NCBI RefSeq assembly: GCF_002836595.1
Contig: NZ_PJBB01000003.1
Coordinates: forward strand, 992,001-1,056,000
Length of the DNA stretch: 64,000 bases
Source of the DNA: Tenacibaculum sp. Bg11-29
GTDB lineage: Bacteria; Bacteroidota; Bacteroidia; Flavobacteriales; Flavobacteriaceae
Reading direction: 5' to 3'
The notes under the pieces were generated by a model. That model saw nothing but the letters and a program-made list of their open reading frames with translations. It was not told the origin of the DNA and did no database searches. Shown one piece after another: positions 16,352 through 25,556 of this stretch. The first letter of the stretch is position 1. Every line of letters starts with the position of its first letter. Made by a program: the position numbers and the translations under genes.

Positions 16352-16783
16352 ATGAATAGTTTAATGTCAACAGCGTTATCGCAATACGGAGTAAAAGAAG
16401 TAAAAGGAGCTAAAGATCATCCACAAATTATAAATTACTTTGTATCGTTAGGGTATGATCGATCAAAATTTAAAGACGAAACCGCTTGGTGTAGCGCCTT
16501 TGTAAATTGGGTAGCAAAACAAGCAGGTTATGAAAATTCAAACAAGTTAACAGCACGTAGCTGGTTAACAGTAGGTACCTCTACTATGGCTCCAGAACAA
16601 GGAGATTTAGTCGTGTTATGGAGAGATCATCCAAATAGTTGGAAAGGGCATGTAGGTTTTTTAGTTAAAGAAACCAATCGATATGTGTATTTGCTAGGAG
16701 GTAATCAAGGAGATAGTGTAAGTATAAAAGCATACCCTAAAAAAAGAGTGTTAGATTTTAGAAAATTAAAAAAGAATGGATAA
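16352..16783 (+). CDS. Endolysin-type NlpC/P60-CHAP peptidase (TIGR02594-like)
   Basis: 143 aa without signal peptide. It has the catalytic Cys in ETAWCSAFVNWVAKQAG, the His in WKGHVGFLV and the polar motif LLGGNQGDSVSI, the layout of TIGR02594 small CHAP-like amidases found as phage endolysins in many Gram-negative genomes. It would cut peptidoglycan peptides once it reaches the periplasm. It overlaps the holin gene by 8 nt, supporting a lysis cassette. A second in-frame Met lies four codons on; either start is possible. Confidence 0.85.
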   Translation: MNSLMSTALSQYGVKEVKGAKDHPQIINYFVSLGYDRSKFKDETAWCSAFVNWVAKQAGYENSNKLTARSWLTVGTSTMAPEQGDLVVLWRDHPNSWKGHVGFLVKETNRYVYLLGGNQGDSVSIKAYPKKRVLDFRKLKKNG

Positions 16784-17198
16784 ATTTTCACATCTCATTT
16801 TTTGGCTTTTAGCTTTATTGTCGCCTTTAAATGGAGTGTTAACTACCATGGTATTACTAATAATAGTTGATTTTATTACAGGGTCGTATGCAGCAATTAA
16901 AAATAATTTTCCTATTCGTAGCATACGATTTGGACATACGGTTTCTAAGTTTTTTATATATAACCTAGTAATTATATCTGCTTACTTTTTAGAAAAACAC
17001 ATTGTAAACGAAGTGCCGTTTTTAAAAATAATAGCAGGCTTTATTGCTGTTACTGAAATTAAATCAATTTTAGAGAATTATAATAAAATTTATGGAGTAA
17101 ACCCTTTTAAAGCATTGCATAATTTGTTGAAACAAACAGGTTTGCAAAGTACTTTAGAACCATTATCCAAAAAACAAAAAAAGAAAGAAAAAGTTTAG
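16776..17198 (+). CDS. Phage holin family protein (toxin secretion/holin type)
   Basis: 140 aa with three to four hydrophobic helices (HLIFWLLALLSPLNGVLTTM, FFIYNLVIISAYFL, FLKIIAGFIAVTEI) and the family motifs DFITGSYAA and EIKSILENYNKIYG of the Phage_holin_4 group. Holins form inner-membrane lesions that release the endolysin and so time lysis. Its stop codon falls inside the first copy of the repeated module that precedes each fibre gene. The charged C-terminal tail (KKQKKKEKV) is typical of holins. Confidence 0.85.
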   Translation: MDKFSHLIFWLLALLSPLNGVLTTMVLLIIVDFITGSYAAIKNNFPIRSIRFGHTVSKFFIYNLVIISAYFLEKHIVNEVPFLKIIAGFIAVTEIKSILENYNKIYGVNPFKALHNLLKQTGLQSTLEPLSKKQKKKEKV

Positions 17199-17427
17199 TC
17201 GCTAGCATCTAGTTTTTAGCGCCTCTTTTTATCAAAAATTAATAATTAAAACAGATAAAAAGAACAAACATGAAACAAAACAAAGAAACATTAAAAAAAT
17301 ACTTTGAAACAGGTGATAAACCAACACAAGAGCAGTACTCAGATTTAATTGATAGCTATGTAGATAGTAAACAACCAGAAGGAGAAGCGAATCGTAGGTT
17401 TGTAATTGATGAAATGGGTGAAGTAAT
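17189..17427 (+). repeat. Fibre-leader repeat, copy 1
   Basis: About 240 bp: an untranslated part with hairpin CGCTA/TAGCG and T-run (17200-17226), an A-rich leader, and the first ~52 codons of the fibre gene. Two further copies occur at 18752 and 19500, with the coding part mostly identical and downstream sequences unrelated. Confidence 0.85.
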
Positions 17428-18727
17428 AGTGGTTAAAGGATTGCAGATTCCAGAATATAAAGAAGGAATTAACATTACTATTGATAATTCAGATCCCTTA
17501 CAACCTATTATCAATTCTACAGGTGGTGGTGGCTCATTTGTACCATATATAGGAGCCATAAGTGATGTTAACTTAGGTAATAATTTAATTCAGTTAGGTA
17601 AAACAGAAACGATACCAAATAAAGCGGTTCACAGGTTATACTTAAAAGGTAATGATGGAAAACCATTATTCAGAACTCAAGAGCAAAGTCCTCATTCAAG
17701 CGCCCCTATTTTGGTTTTTAATCCTAAATCGTATGGTTTTGGAGAAGATGCGTTACAAAATAATATAGGTAATGATGACACCGCTTTTGGGAGAAACTCT
17801 TTACAAAATAATGAAGCTATAAGATCTAATGGAGTTGGTAATAATTCTCTTAGGAATAATAAGGGAGGAGATAATAATGGAATTGGTTATGATAGCCTAT
17901 TAAATAACGACGGGTCTAACAGTAATGGAATGGGTACAGGTTCTTTAAGAAACTCTAAAGGCTCTAATAATAATGGATTTGGTAGGTATGTAATGAGTGG
18001 TAATGAAGGTGATAGAAACAATGGTTATGGTTCTAATTCTTTAGAGTTAAATAAAGGAAATAATAATACAGCCAATGGCCATACTTCTTTAAGGGTAAAT
18101 ACTTCGAATGATTCTTCTGGACATGGATTTGAGAATTTAATTCTTAATGGAGGTGATAAAGCAAGTTCAGTTGGTAGTGGAGGTATGATAAATAATGAAG
18201 GTGAAAATAACTCTTCATTAGGTTTTAACTCTTATGCTAATTTTGATGAGGATGTTTCTAAGGAAAAAAGTGCGAGTGCTGTTTTTAATGTGTCAAATAG
18301 AATTATTTGTACTGCACATGGTTATGGAGCTGTTGGGGAACATGTTAATCTTAAATTGAAAGTACTAGTAGGAAACACTCCTCCTCCTATTATTCCTAAA
18401 GGAGAAAAAGTATTCAAGTTTAAGGTCATAGATGAAAACACTTTAGATAGTTTAATAGGTGGAGGATTTCAAAATGGAGCAGGAGTGTATAAAATAGTAT
18501 CGCAATTTGTGTATAATAACTCAACTTCTTTAGGGGCTAATTCAAAACCTACTAAATCTAATCAAGTAGTTTTAGGAGATGATAACATAATAGAGGTGAC
18601 CACAACAGGTGATTATATTAGTACAAATGCAGGTAAGGGTGTAATACTTAAAACACCAGATGGAGCAAAAGATTATAGAGTTAGTATTGATAACTCAGGA
18701 AACATTGTAACGACCCAAATTATATAA
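17270..18727 (+). CDS. Fibre-like protein 1 with YadA-head-like repeats
   Basis: 485 aa. The N-terminal module (about 1-55, TLKKYFETGDKPTQEQYSDL) resembles the N-termini of tail fibre/appendage proteins of Bacteroidota phages. Residues ~165-325 hold about ten repeats of 14-17 residues of the form SNGVGNNSLRNNKGGDN, the beta-roll pattern of trimeric YadA-like heads. A C-terminal beta region follows (NAGKGVILKTPDGAKDYRVS). This suggests a trimeric, surface-binding fibre. It shares the N-terminus with the next two genes but has a different body, as expected for alternative receptor-binding proteins. Confidence 0.7.
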   Translation: MKQNKETLKKYFETGDKPTQEQYSDLIDSYVDSKQPEGEANRRFVIDEMGEVIVVKGLQIPEYKEGINITIDNSDPLQPIINSTGGGGSFVPYIGAISDVNLGNNLIQLGKTETIPNKAVHRLYLKGNDGKPLFRTQEQSPHSSAPILVFNPKSYGFGEDALQNNIGNDDTAFGRNSLQNNEAIRSNGVGNNSLRNNKGGDNNGIGYDSLLNNDGSNSNGMGTGSLRNSKGSNNNGFGRYVMSGNEGDRNNGYGSNSLELNKGNNNTANGHTSLRVNTSNDSSGHGFENLILNGGDKASSVGSGGMINNEGENNSSLGFNSYANFDEDVSKEKSASAVFNVSNRIICTAHGYGAVGEHVNLKLKVLVGNTPPPIIPKGEKVFKFKVIDENTLDSLIGGGFQNGAGVYKIVSQFVYNNSTSLGANSKPTKSNQVVLGDDNIIEVTTTGDYISTNAGKGVILKTPDGAKDYRVSIDNSGNIVTTQII

Positions 18728-18751
18728 AAATACAGCCTTATTAATAAAACA

Positions 18752-18990
18752 AAAAGTTTAGACGCTAGCATCTAGTTTTTAGCGTCTCTTTTTTATCAAA
18801 AAAATAATTAAAAACAGATAAAAAAGAACAAACATGAAACAAAACAAAGAAACATTAAAAAAACACTTCGAAACAGGCGATAAACCAACACAAGAGCAGT
18901 ATACTGATTTAATTGACAGCTACATTGATAATAAGCAACCAGAAGGAGAACCTAACCGAAGGTTTGTAATTGATGAAACAGGTGAAGTGA
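18752..18990 (+). repeat. Fibre-leader repeat, copy 2
   Basis: Same module as at 17189: hairpin plus T-run, A-rich leader, start codon and ~52 codons. In this copy the hairpin is extended to a perfect 7-bp stem (GACGCTA/TAGCGTC). Confidence 0.85.
18761..18794 (+). terminator. Terminator-like hairpin between fibre genes 1 and 2
   Basis: Stem GACGCTA (18761-18767) / TAGCGTC (18780-18786), 12-nt loop, then TCTTTTTT. Counterparts with a 5-bp stem occur at 17200-17226 and 19512-19540. They could reduce read-through so that each fibre gene is expressed at a lower level than the one before. Confidence 0.6.
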
Positions 18991-19496
18991 ATGTAGCTTC
19001 AGGACAAGAAATATCAGAATACACTTTGTCTGGAACATTAGAAAAAAAATTAGCATTATTAAAAAACGGAGTTATTAAAGAAGAAATTGATTTAACAAGT
19101 TTTATTGATAAACCTATTTTAAAAATAACTAAAACACTTACAATAGCTGATTTAAATACAGCAAGTATTTACGAATTAATACCTGCACAGGGAGAAAATA
19201 CTTTACTATCAATACATAAAATCGTTTTTGATGTAAGTATAACTTCTTCATATTTAGGGGTTTCTACAGAACCAATTTTTGAAACTGATATTAACGCTGA
19301 GCATTATACAGGGCAAAGTGCGTTTATGGATATAAGTAAAGTAGATAGGAAAATAGCAATAAGAAAACCAACAAGTAGTGATCTTTCAATTAATACCTTC
19401 AATAAACCTTTAACTATAAAATCAAAGGTAACAGGAACAGGAGGGAATTTAACAGCTAAAATAACTGTTTTTTACTCCGTAATTAAAGTTAAATAA
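18834..19496 (+). CDS. Fibre-like protein 2 (short)
   Basis: 220 aa. The first ~60 residues are near-identical to fibre proteins 1 and 3 (TLKKHFETGDKPTQEQYTDL, EPNRRFVIDETGEV). The rest is a single beta-rich domain (LTIADLNTASIYELIPAQGE ... AKITVFYSVIKVK) of unknown family. No signal peptide. The short body suggests a small fibre or a chaperone-like tip. It belongs to operon 2, and its leader hairpin separates it from fibre gene 1. Confidence 0.65.
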   Translation: MKQNKETLKKHFETGDKPTQEQYTDLIDSYIDNKQPEGEPNRRFVIDETGEVNVASGQEISEYTLSGTLEKKLALLKNGVIKEEIDLTSFIDKPILKITKTLTIADLNTASIYELIPAQGENTLLSIHKIVFDVSITSSYLGVSTEPIFETDINAEHYTGQSAFMDISKVDRKIAIRKPTSSDLSINTFNKPLTIKSKVTGTGGNLTAKITVFYSVIKVK

Positions 19497-19499
19497 GAC

Positions 19500-19750
19500 A
19501 AAAAGTTTAGTCGCTAGCAATAGTTTTTAGCGCCTCTTTTTTATCAAAAAAAATAATTTAAAAACAGATAAAAGAGAACAAATATGAAACAAAATAAAGA
19601 AACATTAAAAAAACATTTCGAAACTGGTGATAAGCCAACACAACAACAATATGCTGATTTAATTGATAGTTATGTAGACAGTAAACAACCCGAAGGAGAA
19701 GCAAACAGAAGGTTTGTAATTGATGAAACAGGGGAAGTGAGTGTGGCTTC
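19500..19750 (+). repeat. Fibre-leader repeat, copy 3
   Basis: Same module as at 17189 and 18752, slightly longer match with copy 2 (through the GEV.VAS codons). A weathered remnant of the untranslated part (TAGTTTTTAGTCCC, ~21153-21166) follows fibre gene 3. Confidence 0.85.
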
Positions 19751-21119
19751 AGAAAAAAAAGAGCCAGTATATAGCTTATCAGATATTGTTGCGAATAAAC
19801 TGTCATTATTAAAAGACGGGGAAGTAGTTAAAGAAATTGATTTAACATCATATGTTGATGATACTAATTTATCAAGATTGGTTAGTGGTAGGGTAGATGA
19901 AAATGGATTGGCAATTTTTACACGCGATGATAATTCAACGTTTACTTTAGATTTAAATAGTTTAAAGGGGGCAGCGATTCAATATGAAGCAGGAATAAAT
20001 ATTTCTATTGACAACGCGAACCCTAATAGACCTATAATAAACTCTGAATTAAAAGAAGATATAAGGTATGAGGCTTATTTTGGAAACGATGGCAGTAAAA
20101 ATTCTACTAAAACGATTTCAATAATACCAAAAAATAGTATTTTTTCTAATTATAATTTAGCAGTTAAAAATGAACCAGTCATATTGTTTCCTAGAGTGAA
20201 TTATGGACAGGTTGAGATTATTTTAGATGTGATTATTCATACCCAAAATAATAGTCCTATTAACATTATAACTAAATTTAGAGTGTCAGGTAATGCAGAT
20301 AACAATACTCTTACTACGAATTTTCTAAAATCAACTATGTTATCGAATACGATAAAAGATTTAACAGTTAATGTAGGTAAATTTACAATAGAAGGCCGTA
20401 CGCATTTAGCTGTTAATTATGTTTCAAATGAAAAATCAATTGATGATTTCAATAGTAAGGTTAAAATTATTGTAAATAAAGTAATACTAACTCCTTTAAG
20501 TAACTCTGTTGTAGATAATTTTGGAAATGAGCTATATAATAATATTAGTTATGCACCTCTTGTAAAAGGAACGTTTAGTGTGCAAAAAACTATAAAAGGT
20601 GATGAATTATTACCTAATTCGAAAGAGTTAAATACAGATTTGTCTTACAATGCAAATACAAGAACCATTGTTTCTAGTACAGGAGAAGATGCGATATTAC
20701 CAATAGCAAATGCAGAAAATGCGGGTTTAATTAAAGCAAACTTCTATGAAGAAGGGGTTTTTACACCTGTCGTTTCTGGTTATACTTTTTCTAATTCTTA
20801 CTCGAGGTATGTAAGAATAGGTAACTTAGTTAAACTAGATATTACTTTATCTGGGGTTAATGGTTTGATTTCTAGTGCTTTTAAAATAAGTTCTTTACCT
20901 TTTTCAACATTGGTAAATGCTAGTGGAAGTATTGGGGCATTTTCAAATTCTAGTTTGACTTTAGAAGAGTTAGAGAAACTTATATGTTGTCAAAGTGTTG
21001 GAGCTGGAGGATTGATTTTCGCTTATTTAGATAGAGATATTCAGATACAAAACATTTCGTTTACCAATGGAACTATAAGGGTTTCAGTGTCATATATAAC
21101 AAATGTTTATACACCATAA
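19584..21119 (+). CDS. Fibre-like protein 3 with phage-tail-fibre-type C-terminus
   Basis: 511 aa. The shared N-terminal module (1-60) is followed by a beta segment like fibre 2 (YSLSDIVANKLSLLKDGEV), a central unknown part and a C-terminal domain of the type YEEGVFTPVVSGYTF ... RYVRIGNLVKLDITLSG, familiar from tail-fibre and collar proteins of phages. This is the best evidence that these proteins descend from receptor-binding fibres. No membrane segment or signal peptide. It is probably expressed with the lysis genes. Confidence 0.7.
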   Translation: MKQNKETLKKHFETGDKPTQQQYADLIDSYVDSKQPEGEANRRFVIDETGEVSVASEKKEPVYSLSDIVANKLSLLKDGEVVKEIDLTSYVDDTNLSRLVSGRVDENGLAIFTRDDNSTFTLDLNSLKGAAIQYEAGINISIDNANPNRPIINSELKEDIRYEAYFGNDGSKNSTKTISIIPKNSIFSNYNLAVKNEPVILFPRVNYGQVEIILDVIIHTQNNSPINIITKFRVSGNADNNTLTTNFLKSTMLSNTIKDLTVNVGKFTIEGRTHLAVNYVSNEKSIDDFNSKVKIIVNKVILTPLSNSVVDNFGNELYNNISYAPLVKGTFSVQKTIKGDELLPNSKELNTDLSYNANTRTIVSSTGEDAILPIANAENAGLIKANFYEEGVFTPVVSGYTFSNSYSRYVRIGNLVKLDITLSGVNGLISSAFKISSLPFSTLVNASGSIGAFSNSSLTLEELEKLICCQSVGAGGLIFAYLDRDIQIQNISFTNGTIRVSVSYITNVYTP

Positions 21120-21197
21120 ACTTAAAACTAAAGTCAAAATCTAACCCTTAACAATAGTTTTTAGTCCCTATTTTCCCCTTTAATACTTAGTGTTTTT

Positions 21198-21251
21198 TTT
21201 GTCATTCTGATGAGGTTCTATACTTGTTTACCACATTTTTGGAATGACAAA
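21198..21251. repeat. Inverted repeat ahead of the spanin-like gene
   Basis: TTTGTCATTC (21198-21207) is exactly mirrored by GAATGACAAA (21242-21251), 34-nt spacing. It lies in the leader of the gene starting at 21276. It could be a hairpin in the operon mRNA or a REP-like insertion; GTCATTC/GAATGAC ends are common in dispersed bacterial repeats. Confidence 0.55.
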
Positions 21252-21275
21252 CACTTTTTAAACCTAGAAAACAAC

Positions 21276-21872
21276 ATGAATTTTTTAAATAATAAAACCG
21301 ATAGATTTCTATTGGGTGTCATTATAGTGCTTTTATGTATCAATCTATTTTCAAAAAGAACAAATAAAACAGCGATTGAAAAACCTAAAATCACGATCAT
21401 AAAAGATACTATCTGGCAAACTAAAATAGATACATTAAAAATACAAACAGTAAAATATAAAAAAGTATATGTTCATAAAAACGATGTAACTAAGATAGTA
21501 AAAGACACCCTTTTTATAAAAGATACCACAAATTTTATAGCAGCCAAAATATACCGAGATACTCTAAATAATACCGATGTAGAAATTTATAGTTACAATT
21601 TGGTAAAAGGGAAATTACTAGGTAGCCAATTAGCCTATAAATTGAAAGTACCTAGAGAAATTACCATTACTAAAACAATTGAACATCCTAAAACGTATCG
21701 TAGCGGACTATATCTGTTCTCTGAGGTTGGTGGCAATACTCAAACATTCGATAACCTAACCTTTGGGGTACAATACAACCGAAAAGGAAAGTGGTTTGCG
21801 AGTTATGGAGTAAACCTTGCAAATAAACAACTTACACATAATATAGGAATAGGATGGCGATTGTTTGATTAA
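21276..21872 (+). CDS. Spanin-like membrane-anchored protein
   Basis: 198 aa from ATG 21276 (an upstream Met at 21210 would put 22 unlikely residues first and overlap the inverted repeat). One N-terminal membrane helix (FLLGVIIVLLCINLF, about residues 10-25), a long periplasmic stretch with repeated valine/lysine strands (~45-130), and a C-terminal beta region (GLYLFSEVGG ... FGVQYNRKGKW ... IGIGWRLF) that could meet the outer membrane. Proteins of this plan (DUF6808-like) sit next to endolysin and holin genes in Bacteroidota phages. A unimolecular spanin that disrupts the outer membrane would complete the lysis cassette. Confidence 0.55.
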   Translation: MNFLNNKTDRFLLGVIIVLLCINLFSKRTNKTAIEKPKITIIKDTIWQTKIDTLKIQTVKYKKVYVHKNDVTKIVKDTLFIKDTTNFIAAKIYRDTLNNTDVEIYSYNLVKGKLLGSQLAYKLKVPREITITKTIEHPKTYRSGLYLFSEVGGNTQTFDNLTFGVQYNRKGKWFASYGVNLANKQLTHNIGIGWRLFD

Positions 21873-21886
21873 AAAAAGAAAAAGAA

Positions 21887-24523
21887 ATGATAACATTAAC
21901 AACAATAGAAGATTTAATTAGTTATTTAAAAGTTGGTGATTCAAATAGTAAAACTAATCAAGAAATACTGATTAAAAAAATAACACAAGAACCTACTTTT
22001 AAAGAAGAAACAATAAGTTTTCAAGATTTTGGATTGCAATATAAAAGAGTTGATGTTCCACAAAAACTATATTTAGATAAGGATAATAGAGCTTTTGTAA
22101 AACGAGAGTATTCCACAGGTGTTTTTTACAGGCCGATTACTTATGATAAAAACCTAGATTTATATGCTGAGCAAGAGATAGAAAATTACATTACAGAAAT
22201 AATTATTCCAGATAAGTTATATAGTGATGGTTATGAATTTTATGTAAATCAAGAGGATACTTTAGTTGCTTCTATTCAAATGGCAACCTTAAATAGTTTG
22301 AGTAACTATGCCGCTTTCCAAGCAAGTACTTTTTCCTATTTAAAAAGCTACCCTGTTGTTCCTTATAAGTATACAAGTGTATACGGAAATTCAATAGCAG
22401 ATACGATTAAAGTAGTTGCGAACACTAAAAGTAACTTGATTCATAGATTTCCTGTTATTTCAAAATCATTTGGAAGTGGCTTTAGCTATTGCTTATCGTA
22501 TTATTATAAAAAAGATAGTAATGAAATAAGAGGTATAGCCCCAACGGAAGAAGATTACCCATTTATAGGGCTGCGTATTTATTGTAAAAACATTACTACA
22601 GTATTGCAGTTTTTAAACGAAACAATCTTTAACTATTACAATGAATATACAGATTACTAATCTAAATGGCGTAATTTATTTTTAATTAAACTAATTGAAA
22701 AAATAGCACCTGCCTATAATAATAGTAAGTTACATAATAAAGCAGCTATTGTATATCATTTAGCGCAACCGTTATATTATGTGTTTAATATTGATTCTCT
22801 TTGGAGTTTACTGGAAGATTTATCTAAAGGATATGTACGTAATTATTTAAGTATTAATGATGAAGATTTAATTATAAAAACATTACGAATACTTTATTTT
22901 AGGTACACATATAAGCAAAAAACAAAAACCATAGATGGCTTAAAAGTACTAGAAGAGAAAGACATTGGAAGTAAAGAAATAAACGATCTTTTTATTAAAA
23001 ACTTATTAATTAGAAGAGCAGATAAAAAAATACTTTTATACAAGCTAATTGATGGTTTAGATGGAGAACATTTTCAAACCTATGTCTATTTTATTTGGAG
23101 TATCTGGAAAAAGAGCTCGTATGCGAATATTGATCCCAAAACCAATAAATTAATAGCTATTACTGATAAATCCCCTGTAATTTTAGCATATCAATCTAAG
23201 AAAATTTTAGGGTTTCATTCTGATAATGCAACCATAAACTGGAAGGGCGACCAACCTCTAATAGATATTTCTGTTAATATAAAAACAGGTGAATTTGAAG
23301 AAAAAACGATAGAAAGAGAAGATGGCGATTAAAAAATAATAGTAGAAAAGCAAGAAAAACACCAATATAGCTACCATCCGTTTTCGCCATTGATATTACA
23401 GAATGGTAAAAACCCTGCATTTCTATTAAAAGACAAAGACCAAAAAGAAGGCGTTCGTTTTACAAAGCTACCTGCATTCTTGTTATATGCAAATGAACAA
23501 AAAGCTTTTTGGGAAAATGTATTGACAGGTGTAGAATATGGAGTTGATATACTAACTACTGTATCAGGTGTTGGTAATCTGATAAAAGTAGGGCGTTTAG
23601 TAAAACTCCTTAAAAACGGAAAAACCTTACTTTATAAAACCAAACAAGTAACTACAGCAATTGCAGCAACAAAGGCAGTAGCTGGTGTAATTGAAGTAAG
23701 TTCAGGAGCCGTAAATACTTTGTTAAAACTCACTAGTATTGATGATACCGAGCTAGGGAAAAGTATTTCTAAATACCTTTTTTATCTAGAAATGATAGCG
23801 TTGACTGGTGAAGTTTCGGTGTTTTTAAAAGGAAAACTCAAAACTACTGCAAGAGAGCTTTTAGGAAATCCTAAATTTGAGAAAAACTTAGATGATTTAG
23901 TTAAAAAAGGAGAGATTGACGTGGCTGTTAAGAGAAGATCTCTCAAAGAAATAAATGAATTAGCAGAGAATGTTGGAGATTACAGTTCAAGATTGTCTAA
24001 ACAAGTTTCAAAAACTTTAGATAAAGCCCCATATAAAATTAAAAAATTTGAGAATCAATTTAAATTAGAAGAGAATGAATGGGGTGGTGTCTATAATAAA
24101 AGAACTAAGTTTGAAGCACAGCATACTTCTAATTTAGAAGGGGAAATTATATGGCCAGATTATATTTTAAATAATATTGAAAATTGTATTGTTACACATA
24201 ATCACCCTTTAGGAACGGGCTTAAGTATTGAAGATCTTAAGTTTTTTATGAGTAATAGGCTAGTAGAACTAAGAGCTGTTGGTCCAAGCGGAGGTGTTTT
24301 TAGTATTAAAAACGGTAATATAACTGATGGAAATAATATTAAGTTTATAAATTATGAAAGAGAACTAGTTAAGTTAGATTTACAAATAAAATCTATAGAG
24401 GAAAAATATAAATTTGCTTATAGTATTTCTGTAGGAAATACAAGTAGAATAGATGCCAAAGTGTTTAATGAAATATTTGATTTAATAAAAGACAAAATAA
24501 CATATACTAATTATATTAATTAA
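21887..24523 (+). pseudogene. Second toxin-like effector (JAB/JAMM-like tip) split by two in-frame TAA codons
   Basis: One reading frame runs from ATG 21887 to TAA 24523 (878 codons) and is broken by TAA at 22658-22660 and at 23330-23332. The downstream parts have no ATG near their beginnings (GTG 22781, TTG 23390) and the sequence between stays protein-like (SKWRNLFLIKLIEKIAPAYN; VEKQEKHQYSYHPFSPLILQ), so this is one gene. The middle has hydrophobic stretches (ILTTVSGVGNLIKV, TTAIAATKAVAGVIEVSSGA). The tip contains VTHNHPLGTGLSIEDLKFF with HNHP at fused positions 771-774, a JAMM-type metal site (H-x-H-P...S-x-x-D). Length resembles the intact 844-aa effector, but the N-terminal halves are not evidently related. 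Loss of function is likely; read-through cannot be excluded. Confidence 0.7.
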
Positions 24524-24535
24524 AAAATAACAGCA

Positions 24536-25105
24536 ATGAATACATATATAAATTTAGACTTTTTGTACTATCAACGAAAGTTGGTTTTAGACGGAGTAGA
24601 TCCTAAAGAGGAGCAGTACAAGCAAATTGTAAGTTCATTTAACAAAAAAATGAAAGAGTGTGAATTGAACAAGGCAGTTCAATTAATTATACTCGGCTAC
24701 AAGGAAAAATATGCTCAATATAAGTTTTATGGAGGGTGTTTTTATGAAATAAAAACTCCTATTATAGATACTGAATATCCAGATTATTTAGGTATGAATG
24801 ATTTTTATATGCCCAAAGAAGAGATGAAGCGTAAAGATATTGAGCATTTGATACTACGTATTTTTAAGGATGATTATGAAAAAACGAACACAAGGTATTT
24901 ACAAGAATTAGAATTAGTATTTACTGAATCACAAGATTTAAATGATACAATAGAAAAAACTTTAAAAGGTAAAGTATTTTCAAAAAAAGAATCATCTGAA
25001 TCTATAATTTTTACTGTAGAAGATTCTCCTATCTCTGAAATAGAAATTACTTCTAAAAAATTTATTTTAAGAACTAATCCAGATAAATGGAAAGCGTATT
25101 ATTAA
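24536..25105 (+). CDS. Putative immunity protein downstream of the JAB-type toxin
   Basis: 189 aa, acidic, no signal peptide, starting 12 nt after the toxin stop. N-terminal part helical (YYQRKLVLDGVDPKEEQYKQ), centre YPDYLGMNDFYMPKEEMKRK, C-terminal beta strands (SIIFTVEDSPISEIEITSKK). I do not recognise the family. Its place directly behind the toxin tip and its size fit an immunity protein. It is intact although the toxin is interrupted, consistent with continued need against toxin from kin. Confidence 0.55.
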   Translation: MNTYINLDFLYYQRKLVLDGVDPKEEQYKQIVSSFNKKMKECELNKAVQLIILGYKEKYAQYKFYGGCFYEIKTPIIDTEYPDYLGMNDFYMPKEEMKRKDIEHLILRIFKDDYEKTNTRYLQELELVFTESQDLNDTIEKTLKGKVFSKKESSESIIFTVEDSPISEIEITSKKFILRTNPDKWKAYY

Positions 25106-25131
25106 AACATTCTAAAATGATAATTTAAAGC

Positions 25132-25463
25132 ATGTTAACTGATAAACAAATGCGAAATATCGCTGACAGATTATTAAAAAAGAAAGAGAAATCATCGAAT
25201 ATCCCTGTGATTTCCCTTGAAGAATGGACTATAAAAAAGCCTTATGGAAATATATATATGGTAGTAAAAAACATTACGAAACAAAAAATGATGATTATGC
25301 TATCCTAGGGAATGCTCCTTTTTTGGTAGAAAAAGAAACAGGTAGAATTATTCAGTTTGGTACAGCTCATTCTACAAAAGAATATATACAGCAATATGAA
25401 GAAGATACTTATATATATGTTGATGATAGCATTATAGAACCTGAAGATATAGAAAATTATTAG
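25132..25463 (+). pseudogene. YrhB/Imm35-like immunity gene, frameshifted at an (AT)5 run
   Basis: Starts MLTDKQMRNIADRLLKKKEK, then IKKPYGNIY; beyond this the frame ends after ~30 codons at TAG. The continuing homology (GSKKHYETKNDD, GNAPFLVEKETGRIIQFGTA, YIQQYEED) is in another frame. The switch coincides with the AT run 25250-25259, so a 2-nt gain or 1-nt loss by slippage is the likely cause. The N-terminus and the PFLVE..TGR motif match the intact paralogue at 25574. Confidence 0.7.
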
Positions 25464-25530
25464 AAGGGAAATAGTGCTAAAAATATGGTTCTTAAAAAAT
25501 TATATTTAAAAAAAAGGTGTGTTTATTTCA

Positions 25531-25556
25531 CGGATTGCAAATCCGCGCCATCGGAT
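25531..25556 (+). other. GC-rich tRNA-anticodon-arm-like fragment
   Basis: CGGATTGCAAATCCG (25531-25545) is a perfect 6-bp hairpin and reads like the anticodon arm of a tRNA-Cys (TTGCAAA loop, GCA anticodon); CGCCATCGGATT follows in the place of variable loop and T-arm start, then the similarity stops. No acceptor stem is formed, so it is not a tRNA gene. It stands out in GC content and sits between the two YrhB-like paralogues. Confidence 0.35.

Noticed and set aside
17189..19750. CRISPR-like or diversity-generating-retroelement interpretation of the repeated fibre leaders
   Set aside because: Only three long repeats with genes between them, no spacers, no cas genes, no reverse transcriptase and no template repeat.
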